From Microcella sp. (GTDB lineage Bacteria; Actinomycetota; Actinomycetes; Actinomycetales; Microbacteriaceae): a DNA stretch of 64,000 nt. Positions 41,556 to 49,587 of the stretch are shown here, one piece after another (position 1 is the stretch's first letter; the number at the start of each line of letters is the position of its first letter). The notes under the pieces are model-generated. The model was given only the letters and a program-made list of their open reading frames with translations, was not told where the DNA came from and ran no database searches. The position numbers and the translations under genes were made by a program. Location: NCBI RefSeq assembly GCF_019739195.1, contig NZ_JAHHDS010000003.1:1736001-1800000 (forward strand), written 5' to 3'.

Positions 41556-42254
41556 ATGCCGTTGGAAATCAACAACGTCACAGTGAGCTACGGCCCGATC
41601 ACTGCGGTGCGTGGGGTGAGCTTGGTGGTGAAACCCGGCGAGATCATCTCAGTGATCGGCCCCAATGGAGCGGGCAAGACGAGCCTTATGTCGGCAATCC
41701 TTGGTCTCATCTCGCATGGCGGTGACGTCGTTGTCGATGGCACCCGCTGTACTCACTCGTCGTCTCATGTGCGAGCCCGCCGGGGCATCAGCTTCGTGCC
41801 AGATGCGCGGGGAGTGTTCCCCGAACTCACTGTGCGTGAACAGGTGCTCCTCGGAACAAAGAAGTCCGACAAAGGCGTCTACGACGAGCTCGCAGAGAGC
41901 TTCCCGTTGCTCGCCGATTTCGCCGACCGTGAGGGAGGATCACTCTCCGGAGGGCAGAAGCAACTCGTGAGCATGGCGCGGGCCATCGCTGCCCGACCTC
42001 GCTACTTGCTGATGGATGAGCCTTCGATCGGCCTGTCACCTGTCGCCATTCGTGGAGTGATCGATGTCGTGCGTCGCTTGGGACACATGGGCATCGGAGT
42101 ACTCATGACTGAGCAGAACGTGAAGATTGCGATGACTGAGAGCAGTGAAGTGCACGTCATGGTGCGCGGTGGAGTCGAGCTCAGTGGCACGCCCAGCGCC
42201 CTGCAGGACGACCCCCTGATCGAAGATCTCTATCTAGGCCGAAGTGCGCACTAG
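41556..42254 (+). CDS. ABC transporter ATP-binding protein (LivF type)
   Basis: The 232-residue protein has Walker A GPNGAGKTS, the signature SLSGGQKQLVSMARAI, Walker B LLMDEPSIGLSP and the LivF-like MTEQNVKIAM in place of the switch region. It pairs with the preceding LivG-type protein. It starts seven bases after that gene and ends 42 bases before the carboxylase-like genes, which are read in the same direction. Confidence 0.92.
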   Translation: MPLEINNVTVSYGPITAVRGVSLVVKPGEIISVIGPNGAGKTSLMSAILGLISHGGDVVVDGTRCTHSSSHVRARRGISFVPDARGVFPELTVREQVLLGTKKSDKGVYDELAESFPLLADFADREGGSLSGGQKQLVSMARAIAARPRYLLMDEPSIGLSPVAIRGVIDVVRRLGHMGIGVLMTEQNVKIAMTESSEVHVMVRGGVELSGTPSALQDDPLIEDLYLGRSAH

Positions 42255-42296
42255 TCCTGCACACGCACACCATTCGTGAACGAGAGGAAATCACCC

Positions 42297-44417
42297 GTGC
42301 AGGAACGATTCTGTACGCCGGTCCAGATTGGCATCGACGTCGGAGGCACCCACACTGATGTTGCCGCCGCGGTGGACGGCCGCGTCGTGCGGGGCAAGGC
42401 ACTCACGACATACGACGACTTCGGCAAAGGTGTGCTCGAAGCGGTCGGTGTCGTCGCCGAGGTTGTCGGGGTTCCGAGCGCTGAGTTTCTTGCGGCGACC
42501 ACTGAGTTCACGGTGTCGACCACAGTGGTCACTAACTCTCTCATGACCCTTCGCGGTGCGCGCGTCGGCGTGCTCGTGACCAGCGGATTCAAAGACACAT
42601 TCCGTATCGGCGACTCACACCGCAGCGCGGTACGGGACGACCACCTTCAGGAGAATGCCCCTGACATGGTCGATCGGCGGTGGATCGTCGAGATCGACGA
42701 GCGCACAGACGGTGACGGAAGCGTGTTGCTCGCCCCCGACCCTTCGGTAATCGTTGCCGCTGCTCGTCGACTTGTCGATGAATTCGGGGTGGTCAGCGTC
42801 GCGATCTGCTTCGTGAACAGCTACCTGAATCCTGACAACGAGCTGCGTGCGGCGCAGGCCGTTCGCGATGCAGGAATCGGGACGTTCGTCGTCCAGTCGC
42901 ACCAAATGTCGCCGGTCATCGGGGAGAACCGTCGTTGGACGACTGCGGTGCTTAGCGCATTCGTGCAGAGCGAAGCCACTCGTTTCGTCGCGTCGCTCAG
43001 GGACCGCCTCGACGAGGGCGGATTCACGGGCAATCTCTCGTTCTTCCAAGGTTTGGGCGGCCGTATGTCGAGCGAGGCTGCCTCCGAACAGCCTCTGGCT
43101 CTCTATGGCAGCGGCCCCGCGGGTGGCGCTGTCGGCGCCAAGGCGCTTGCCGAGCGGATGCAGACTCCCCATGTCCTGCTCGGCGATATGGGGGGTACGA
43201 GCTTTGACACGGGCATTATCACCGACTATGAGCCGCACATAGCGGGCGATGTGCAAGTGGGTCCGCTGCGCACGACGGTGAACATCGTCGACATCGACTC
43301 GGTCGGTGCCGGCGGTGGCTCGATCGCCTGGATCAGTGAACGCGGTGTGCCTCGAGTCGGCCCCCAGAGCGCGCGCTCTGAGCCGGGACCCGCCGCTTAC
43401 GGCCGCGGTGGTACCGAGCCGACCGTGACCGACGCGATGATCGTTCTCGGGGTTATGGACCCCGAGAACTACCTCGGCGGCCGCTTGAAGTTGCGGCCCG
43501 ACCTCGCTGAGAACGCTCTGGACAGGGTCATCGCAACTCCTCTTGGTTCTGACATCGAGAACTCCGCGGCCGCGGTGCACGATCTGGTCGTCGCCCACAT
43601 GGCGAGCGCCATGCGCGAGGTAACAGTCGCCAAGGGGTATGACCCGCGCGCTTTCGCCTTCGTCGCCTACGGGGGCACGCTCCCGATGTTTGCAGCGGAG
43701 ATCGCACGGAGACTCACGATCGAGCGGGTGATCATCCCGCACAACAGTTCGGTCTTCTGTGCGGTGGGGGTCTTGAGTTCCGACTACATGGTGCGCCTGA
43801 CGCGCACCATCGGCGACGAGCTCGATTCGATCGACGAGGATGCGATGGGCGCAATAGCCGAGGAGATGCTTGGGCAAGCGCGTGAACTGCTTCAGGCTCA
43901 AGGCTTCAGCGCGGACGATATCGCGCTCGAGTACAGCGGCGAGTTCCGCTTCACAGGACAGCACCACGAACTGCCGATGGCGCTCGACACCGCGACGATT
44001 TCAGCGTCGGATGCCCCGCAGTTATCTGAACAGTTCTTCAGACTCTACGAGCGAACCTACGGCGCAGGGACTGCCTGGAAGGACTCCACCGTTCGGCTTG
44101 TCAACTACGTCGTCACCGCTCGCGCAAGCCGAGACAAAGCACAACTCACCCCGGCCGCGCTCAGCGCGACTGCGCCGAACAAGATTCAGACCGGATCGCG
44201 TGCGGTCTTCCTGCCTTCGAAGCGGTCCCGGGAGAACATCCCGCTCTATGCCGATGACAAGTTCACCCCGGGCAGTTCGGTGAACGGCCCGGCGATCATC
44301 GATGCGTCTGACACGACGATCTTCGTGCCGCCCGGCTTCAGAGCGTCGCGCGATGAGTTTCTGAACTACGTACTCACCGACACAGAGGTGACCACGACAA
44401 CGGAAGAGATCTCATGA
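42297..44417 (+). CDS. HyuA-type subunit of a probable ketone carboxylase
   Basis: The 706-residue protein has the hydantoinase A/5-oxoprolinase fold: GIDVGGTHTDVAAAV (phosphate-binding), TTVVTNSLM, LLGDMGGTSFDTGII, VDIDSVGAGGGSIAWI and VAYGGTLPMFAAEIA. Members use ATP on lactams or, in acetone and acetophenone carboxylases, to phosphorylate a ketone enol and bicarbonate. The next gene encodes the B subunit with an added zinc-ribbon tail as in acetone carboxylase gamma, so ketone carboxylation is preferred over hydantoin hydrolysis. The GTG at 42297 follows AGAGGAAA by eight bases; a GTG at 42276 would be upstream of that site. Confidence 0.82.
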   Translation: MQERFCTPVQIGIDVGGTHTDVAAAVDGRVVRGKALTTYDDFGKGVLEAVGVVAEVVGVPSAEFLAATTEFTVSTTVVTNSLMTLRGARVGVLVTSGFKDTFRIGDSHRSAVRDDHLQENAPDMVDRRWIVEIDERTDGDGSVLLAPDPSVIVAAARRLVDEFGVVSVAICFVNSYLNPDNELRAAQAVRDAGIGTFVVQSHQMSPVIGENRRWTTAVLSAFVQSEATRFVASLRDRLDEGGFTGNLSFFQGLGGRMSSEAASEQPLALYGSGPAGGAVGAKALAERMQTPHVLLGDMGGTSFDTGIITDYEPHIAGDVQVGPLRTTVNIVDIDSVGAGGGSIAWISERGVPRVGPQSARSEPGPAAYGRGGTEPTVTDAMIVLGVMDPENYLGGRLKLRPDLAENALDRVIATPLGSDIENSAAAVHDLVVAHMASAMREVTVAKGYDPRAFAFVAYGGTLPMFAAEIARRLTIERVIIPHNSSVFCAVGVLSSDYMVRLTRTIGDELDSIDEDAMGAIAEEMLGQARELLQAQGFSADDIALEYSGEFRFTGQHHELPMALDTATISASDAPQLSEQFFRLYERTYGAGTAWKDSTVRLVNYVVTARASRDKAQLTPAALSATAPNKIQTGSRAVFLPSKRSRENIPLYADDKFTPGSSVNGPAIIDASDTTIFVPPGFRASRDEFLNYVLTDTEVTTTTEEIS

Positions 44418-46597
44418 GTGCCATCAACGACACCTTGGCTGCAGAGGTTCACCGTCGCGCGCTGGAGAACATCACCAACGAAATGGCGATCACACTCCGT
44501 CGCACCTCGGGCTCTCCGGTCGTCACCGAGGCTTCTGACTTCCAGGCTTGCGTATTCGACGCGATCCCCGAGCACCTCGGCTCGGCAGCGTTCGTTCAGG
44601 CGCATCTTGGGTCGTCTCTCGTCGGAACGCAGGCAGTCGCGGCAACAGCGGCTGAGCTCGGCGATCTTGCCCCGGGCGATGGCTGGATCGTCAACGACCC
44701 GCACGTGGGAGGCGCGCTTCATCAGGCAGACGTCGGAATCATCATGCCGGTCTTCACGGGCGACACCCACCAGGGCTGGACCTTCACCAATATTCATGTA
44801 CTCGACATCGGCGGTTCGGGAGTCTCGGGAATTGCACCTGGTGCCCTCAACATCTTCGGAGAAGGCTTGCGGTTCCCACCGATCCGCGTCATTCGAGGTG
44901 GGTTGCTCGACCCAGAATGGGAAAAGTTCATTGCGGCCAACGTTCGCGCCCCACGGCCGGTGATCAACGATATCCGGAGCATGATCGCCGCGAGTCACGT
45001 CGGTGCGTCCAAACTCAACGAGGTGATCGAGCGGTTCGGTATCGACGCGCATCTCGCCTACTCGGAGCACAACAAAGACCTCACTGAGAAGACCTTTCGA
45101 GAACGTATCTCCAGCATGCCCGACGGTGTCTACGAGGCTGTGGACTGGGTGGAGTGGGACGGTCGCGCCGACCCTGACGTCATGCTCCCCATTCAGGGAC
45201 GGCTCGCGATCGATGGGTCTGATCTCGTGTTCTCTTTCGAGGGCTTCCCGCAGATCGAGGCCTACGTGAACGCTGGTCGAGGGGCGATGATTGGGTCGAT
45301 CGCAGCTCCGCTTGTGGTGCTCTTGGGGTACGGCGACTTTCCGATCAACGGAGGAATGTGGCGGCCGCTTTCGTTCGACTTCGGCGAGCCGGGAACCAAT
45401 GTCAACCCCACGATGCCTGCGGCAGTGAGCTTTGGGCACGTAGAGACGGGATTCGCGGTGCGCAAGCTCACCGCGAGTCTGCTCATCCAAGCGTGCTCGC
45501 TTTCTGACGATCCCGTGCTTCGTAGTCGGGTCGCAGGTATCGCCCACAACGGGCACTCGTCAAACGCACTTTCGGGTACTCATGATGCAGGCCACCAGTC
45601 GACGATCTTCTACATGGACGATGCGATCGGAACCGGAGGTGGCGCACAGACCAACCACGATGGGCAGGATGTGCACGGCGGCACGGGGCAACTCGCGGCG
45701 CGCATCCCCGAGCTCGAGGTCTACGAACACGACGGACCCACGCGGTTTCTGTGGAAGAGAATTGCGCCGAACTCGGGCGGACCTGGGGCCATGCGCGGTG
45801 GGCAGGGTATGGAAGAGGCCTACGAGATCGCGCACGCAGAGAAGCTCCGCGGTCCCGCATGGAATAACGTCGCCCACCAGCCCGCGTGCGGTCCCGGCGG
45901 GGGGTTTCCCGGCGCGGCGAGCGCTGCGCGCGTCATTCGGAGCGCTGGCGTCAGGGAACTCCTGGATCACGGCATCGCGCCGAGCGAGGAAGCCCGCCTG
46001 ACCGGAGAGACCGAGTACTACCGCAAGAAGATGTCTGATCTCGTAGTCGAACGCGGAGACGTGGTCATCCATGCAGGCGGCGGCGGGAGCGGTCTCGGCG
46101 ACCCTCTGCTGCGGAGTCCGGAGATAGTCGCGGAAGATGTGCAGGCTGGCTGGATAACGCGCAAACACGCGGAGGCAGCGTACGCCGTAATTCTCACGGA
46201 GACCGGAATGGTCGATCCGGACGCGACAGCCAGCGCTCGTGAGGAGCTGCGTCGCAGGCGCATTGGCGCAGAGCCCCGGGCGGAATTACGGGCACCGAGC
46301 AATATCGGAATCTCGATCGGTGTCGCGGATGGCACGTGGCGTTGCGAGTCCTGTCTCCAGGTCTTGGGACCGATCTCCCGCAATTGGCGAGATGGAGCGA
46401 CGATGCAGGTACAGGAGATTGCGGCTCGATACGAAGAACTTGACATGGCCGTGGCCCCTCGCACGACGTCACCTGAGGTTCTCATGAGGGAGTACTACTG
46501 CCCCTCCTGCGCTGCGGCGCTCGAAGTGGACGTCGTGACGGCTGACTGGCCGACGTTGGCGGCGCCCGTGCTGACCAGCGAGGAGCGTGTGGCATGA
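44414..46597 (+). CDS. HyuB-type subunit fused to a zinc-ribbon (acetone carboxylase gamma-like) tail
   Basis: The 727-residue protein has a HyuB domain over about residues 1-610 (ITNEMAITLRRTSGSPVVTEASDFQACVFDA, VNDPHVGGALHQADVGII, RIAPNSGGPGAMRGGQGMEEAYEI). A further tail holds two CxxC pairs, Cys644/Cys647 (WRCESCLQVLG) and Cys696/Cys699 (YYCPSCAAALEVDV), separated by an NW-containing segment. This resembles the small zinc-binding gamma subunit of acetone carboxylase, here fused to HyuB. The pair would carboxylate a ketone to a beta-keto acid with ATP and bicarbonate. ATGA overlap couples it to the HyuA gene. Confidence 0.8.
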   Translation: MSAINDTLAAEVHRRALENITNEMAITLRRTSGSPVVTEASDFQACVFDAIPEHLGSAAFVQAHLGSSLVGTQAVAATAAELGDLAPGDGWIVNDPHVGGALHQADVGIIMPVFTGDTHQGWTFTNIHVLDIGGSGVSGIAPGALNIFGEGLRFPPIRVIRGGLLDPEWEKFIAANVRAPRPVINDIRSMIAASHVGASKLNEVIERFGIDAHLAYSEHNKDLTEKTFRERISSMPDGVYEAVDWVEWDGRADPDVMLPIQGRLAIDGSDLVFSFEGFPQIEAYVNAGRGAMIGSIAAPLVVLLGYGDFPINGGMWRPLSFDFGEPGTNVNPTMPAAVSFGHVETGFAVRKLTASLLIQACSLSDDPVLRSRVAGIAHNGHSSNALSGTHDAGHQSTIFYMDDAIGTGGGAQTNHDGQDVHGGTGQLAARIPELEVYEHDGPTRFLWKRIAPNSGGPGAMRGGQGMEEAYEIAHAEKLRGPAWNNVAHQPACGPGGGFPGAASAARVIRSAGVRELLDHGIAPSEEARLTGETEYYRKKMSDLVVERGDVVIHAGGGGSGLGDPLLRSPEIVAEDVQAGWITRKHAEAAYAVILTETGMVDPDATASAREELRRRRIGAEPRAELRAPSNIGISIGVADGTWRCESCLQVLGPISRNWRDGATMQVQEIAARYEELDMAVAPRTTSPEVLMREYYCPSCAAALEVDVVTADWPTLAAPVLTSEERVA

Positions 46598-47565
46598 CCG
46601 GCACGGTTGCGACAGTGCGCGGCGAAGTCGCAGTGAAGGACCTCGGCGCTACTCTCATGCACGAGCACCTCTTCATCAGAAACCCCGAGTTGGAGGAGAA
46701 CTACCCAACGGGTGAATGGGATGAGGATGTCATGCACGCAGCAGCGTTGGCGCGGATGCGTGCGCTTGCCGCAGCGGGCATCTCGACCCTTGTTGATCTC
46801 ACGGTCATGGGTCTCGGCCGATCGATTCCGCGCATTCAACGGTTGGCGGCCGAGAGTCCTGTCAACATTGTTGTGGCGACTGGCTTCTACACACAGCGTG
46901 ATCTTCCGACCTACTTCTCAACGCACTCCCGCGGGGGGTACATCGATGAGGATCCGTTGGCGGAGATGTTCATCGGTGACATCCGGGAAGGCATCGCCGG
47001 TACGGGGGTGAAGGCGGCGATCATCAAAGTCTCGAGCGATCGGTTCGGTATCACCGACGATGTCGCCCGCGTATTCGCCGCGGCTGCAGCCGCGCACCAA
47101 CAGACCGGCGTGCCGATTGCGACGCACTCGAACCCTCATGTGCTCGGCGGGCTCGATCAGCAGGCGCGCTTCACAGAACTGGGAATCGACTTGCAGCACG
47201 TCGTGATCGGACACAGCGGAGACACAACGGACATCACGTACTTGCGACGCCTTCTGGATGCGGGTTCAACGGTGGGGTTGGACCGATTCGGAATGACGAT
47301 TACGGGAGTGGATACGGAACGGGTCGACACTCTTCACCAGCTGATTGAACTCGGGTACGCGGAACAACTCGTTGTCTCGCATGACTCGTCGCTCTACAGC
47401 GTGAACATGGCTCCGACTCACAAGGACCGCATCATGCCCGAATGGACCCATCTCATCGTCTCTGAGCAGGTTCTTCCGGAGCTGAGGCGCCGCGGTGTCT
47501 CGGAAGAAACGATCGATCAGATCATCGTGGGAAACCCTGCACGAATCCTCGCTGGCAGCCACTAG
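46594..47565 (+). CDS. Phosphotriesterase-family metal hydrolase
   Basis: The 323-residue protein is an amidohydrolase of the phosphotriesterase/PLL type with a full binuclear metal site: His23 and His25 (LMHEHLF), Lys145 (IIKVSS), His178 (ATHSN), His207 (GHSGD) and Asp264 (SHDSS). Natural members are mostly lactonases or carboxylesterases. Overlapping the HyuB stop, it may open a lactone or hydrolyse an ester of the transported compound, or recycle a product of the carboxylase. No signal peptide is seen. The substrate is unknown. Confidence 0.87.
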   Translation: MTGTVATVRGEVAVKDLGATLMHEHLFIRNPELEENYPTGEWDEDVMHAAALARMRALAAAGISTLVDLTVMGLGRSIPRIQRLAAESPVNIVVATGFYTQRDLPTYFSTHSRGGYIDEDPLAEMFIGDIREGIAGTGVKAAIIKVSSDRFGITDDVARVFAAAAAAHQQTGVPIATHSNPHVLGGLDQQARFTELGIDLQHVVIGHSGDTTDITYLRRLLDAGSTVGLDRFGMTITGVDTERVDTLHQLIELGYAEQLVVSHDSSLYSVNMAPTHKDRIMPEWTHLIVSEQVLPELRRRGVSEETIDQIIVGNPARILAGSH

Positions 47566-47610
47566 CTGGTTGCTGGTGCATTGTGCAGACCGGGGCGACT
47601 GCTGCGAAAC

Positions 47611-47633
47611 AAGCCCGCCGCTGGGGGCGGCTT
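47611..47633 (-). terminator. Terminator between convergent operons
   Basis: AAGCCCGCC (47611-47619) pairs with GGCGGCTT (47626-47633) with one bulged C. On the minus strand the stem is followed by TTGTTT, which suits termination of the SnoaL operon; on the plus strand the tail is poor. Confidence 0.5.
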
Positions 47634-47659
47634 CGTGAGAAGCTCCGGAATCGGCGCAA

Positions 47660-48061
47660 CTAGCCTGCCGTGCGGTCGTATACCGTGTCGACAGAAAGGC
47701 GTTTGGTGGGTGTCTTCCAGTAGATCTCGATGTTGTCGATGAGGTCATTGTCATCGACGGTGATGACATATGCCATTCGATAGCCCAACTCTTCGCCGTT
47801 CTCGACGTAGCGACTCGTGACCTCAATGAGGCCCACCTTTCCGTTCTCCGTTGAGGCGATTCGGTGGACGTCGTACCCAAACCCTTCGATGGGGGTCATT
47901 ACACGGTCAAGAAACTGGATGTAGTTGTCGCGTCCATCGGTTGAGTCTTGCGGTCCGTCGTAGCCTTCGCGATGGACACCAGCGGCTAGCGTGGCCGTAA
48001 CCTGGTCCCAGTCGCGGTCGATGATGCCTTGCAGGTAAGACTGAAAGACTTCTAGAGACAT
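47660..48061 (-). CDS. SnoaL-like (NTF2-fold) protein, copy 2
   Basis: The 133-residue protein has the pattern of a SnoaL-like NTF2-fold domain: VFQSYLQGIIDRDWDQVTATLAAGVHREGYDGPQDSTDGRDNYIQFLDRVMTPIEGFGYDVHRI and EIYWKTPTKRLSVDTVYDR. Such proteins act as small isomerases, cyclases, hydratases or binding proteins. It is clearly a paralogue of the gene immediately upstream (four-base gap), with the same length and end. GGAG precedes the ATG at 48061. The two may form a heterodimer. The role is unknown. Confidence 0.78.
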   Translation of the reverse strand: MSLEVFQSYLQGIIDRDWDQVTATLAAGVHREGYDGPQDSTDGRDNYIQFLDRVMTPIEGFGYDVHRIASTENGKVGLIEVTSRYVENGEELGYRMAYVITVDDNDLIDNIEIYWKTPTKRLSVDTVYDRTAG

Positions 48062-48065
48062 GAGT

Positions 48066-48470
48066 TCACTCCGAGCTGCGGTCGTAGACGGTTTCTTGCT
48101 TGAGGCGATGCTCAGGGGTCTTCCAATAGATCTCGACGTTCTCGATCCGTTCCTCACCAGCGCGCTTCGTGAGGACGAAGGCCATGCGATAGCCGAAACT
48201 CACGCTGTCTTCAAGGTAGCGGCTGGTGACTTCGACAAGCCCGACCTGTCCATCGTCGGTCGAGACTATGCGATGCACGTCGTATCCGAAGCTCTCAATC
48301 GGATCCATAACACGCGCTAGGTATTCGAGGTACTCAGCGCGGCTGAATGTTGAGTCTCGTGGCCCGTCGAATCCCTCTCTTCGCACGTCTTCGGTGAGGG
48401 TTGTCTCGAGTCTCGCCCAGTCACGATCGATCAGTGCGTGGACATACTCTTCGTACAGGGCCTGAGACAT
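48066..48470 (-). CDS. SnoaL-like (NTF2-fold) protein, copy 1
   Basis: The 134-residue protein (YEEYVHALIDRDWARLETTLTEDVRREGFDGPRDSTFSRAEYLEYLARVMDPIESFGYDVHRI; EIYWKTPEHRLKQETVYDR) is an NTF2-fold protein of SnoaL type and a tandem duplicate of the next gene. Shared residues include the RREG/HREG, DGPxDST, FGYDVHRI and EIYWKTP stretches. AGGA lies ten bases before the ATG. A MarR-type site stands 24 bases upstream of the start, so the pair is likely induced with the island. No enzymatic function can be assigned. Confidence 0.78.
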   Translation of the reverse strand: MSQALYEEYVHALIDRDWARLETTLTEDVRREGFDGPRDSTFSRAEYLEYLARVMDPIESFGYDVHRIVSTDDGQVGLVEVTSRYLEDSVSFGYRMAFVLTKRAGEERIENVEIYWKTPEHRLKQETVYDRSSE

Positions 48471-48493
48471 AGAGATCCATTCCTGGGAATTAT

Positions 48494-48505
48494 TTCAACA
48501 TAGTA
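48494..48505 (-). promoter_or_regulatory. SnoaL operon promoter with MarR-type operator
   Basis: TTCAACATAGTA matches the island consensus at 9 of 12 positions. Read on the minus strand, TACTAT (48505-48500) is a good -10 box and the site overlaps it and the start of transcription. A T-rich tract lies upstream in place of a clear -35 box. Confidence 0.45.
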
Positions 48506-48510
48506 GCAAA

Positions 48511-49132
48511 TTTTTGGACCTGAAAAAAATACGTTACAGAGGCAATGAAGCGCTCCTGCTTTAAGCCTAAACAAGAGCGCATTGGGTTAGAAGTTGTCGG
48601 CTGTCCGACATGGAGTTCACGCGTAGCGCTGATCTCAACAGCGAACGTGTGACGCTCGCGGAAGCCAATGGGGGAGTGTGCTTCGGCATCGGTGGATTGC
48701 GATCGTGCGCGGCTCCGACTGCGGGCGACGCATTGATCCATTCGCAGCCCTCTTGACCTGCGGCCAACTTTCGCTCTCTTCGACGTAGACCAGCGGCCTC
48801 ACTCCGGCGTATTTGGCTGAATGACTGCATTCGGTTGCCCAGGAAAATGGGCATCGACCGACGAGATGCTCGCACAGGCTGACGACCCGCGGCTCGTGCT
48901 CGTACTGCGGAACCTGAGCTTGGCGCTCCTCGAAGCGCACCTGTCCATGTGCGACTCCGTCGCTGCAGCCGGTCGCGTGCTCCACCAGCTGCCAGTGCGT
49001 GCTCTCTGCTCGCTGAGCGAGTGCACGCGTGTGCCCAGGCTGCGCCTATGTATCAGCACAAGCACACTGAAGCACGCCAATCTACTGCACTCCGTGATCG
49101 AGGGCCGCGAGACAGCCTTCGCCAAGTCTGCC
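48511..49132. other. Degraded stretch, no intact gene
   Basis: No frame here shows family resemblance, and both strands give overlapping chance frames. A six-base stem TGTCGG/CCGACA with a CTGT loop occurs at 48595-48610, and GCGCTC/GAGCGC at 48550-48580. The region looks like decayed DNA at the border between the catabolic island and the housekeeping genes. Confidence 0.5.
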
Positions 49133-49249
49133 AATCGCGTCGCGCTCGTCGTCAACGTGGCTTCACGCTGTGGTGCCGTTCCGCCGTACGAGCAGCTGGA
49201 GCAACTGCGGAAGACCTCCGACCACCGCGGTTTCGCGGCCTTGGGGTTA
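49133..49249 (+). pseudogene. Glutathione peroxidase remnant
   Basis: The frame reads NRVALVVNVASRCGAVPPYE and then QLEQLRKTSDHRGFAALGL. This is the recognisable N-terminal core of glutathione peroxidases (consensus-like LIVNVASKCGFTPQYEGLE, then the RGFVVLGFPCNQF stretch), with the active cysteine at the SRCG position. Homology stops after GFAALG; the expected PCNQFGxQEPG is missing and the catalytic Gln/Trp parts are not found. The N-terminal start is also absent. It is therefore a fragment of about 39 codons and not a working gene. Confidence 0.6.
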
Positions 49250-49575
49250 CTTAGAACTGGTTCCTGCACGAGCTATCGAGCGAGTAGAAGACCACCGTCT
49301 ACTGCGGTACGACCTGGGGCAGTACCACTCCGATGACCAGGAAGGTCACGGTTGGCGGCCGCAACCGGCACTCGCTCTGTGCCCACTTGGTCGAAACGAA
49401 AGATGCGCTTGGCCTTGCGGGCTCGATCACCGGGGACGTTGAGAAGGATGTCGTTCTGCAGAGCGGCGATAAGCACCGCTGCCGCCCGGAAGTGCGACCG
49501 GACGCTCCCGAGACCGCGGCCCTCAAAGATACGAACTTGCCGCACGGAGCACCTGTCTACCTTGTGACCGCGCGC
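49250..49575. other. Intergenic stretch after peroxidase remnant
   Basis: This 326-base stretch has open frames on both strands but none resembles a known protein and none has a good start. It probably continues the degraded border region. Confidence 0.45.
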
Positions 49576-49587
49576 TAGGCTTCGAAC
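49576..49587 (+). promoter_or_regulatory. Leaderless -10 box of metallo-hydrolase gene
   Basis: TAGGCT (49576-49581) is followed by six bases and then GTG at 49588. This spacing is what a leaderless transcript needs and supports GTG 49588 as the start. Confidence 0.5.

Noticed and set aside
42615-43967. A 450-codon minus-strand frame inside the HyuA gene
   Set aside because: It is antisense to a conserved gene and its translation has no recognisable motif.
42297-46597. Hydantoinase/5-oxoprolinase as the function of the HyuA/HyuB pair
   Set aside because: The zinc-ribbon tail and the catabolic setting fit ketone carboxylase relatives better, although the fold family is shared.
48595-48610. 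TGTCGG/CCGACA hairpin as an attachment site or terminator
   Set aside because: A six-base stem is easily due to chance in this GC-rich DNA and no matching copy flanks the island's other end inside the window.
48821-49336. An intact glutathione peroxidase gene
   Set aside because: Only about 39 codons match the family; the start, the PCNQF region and the rest are missing, so it is called a remnant.
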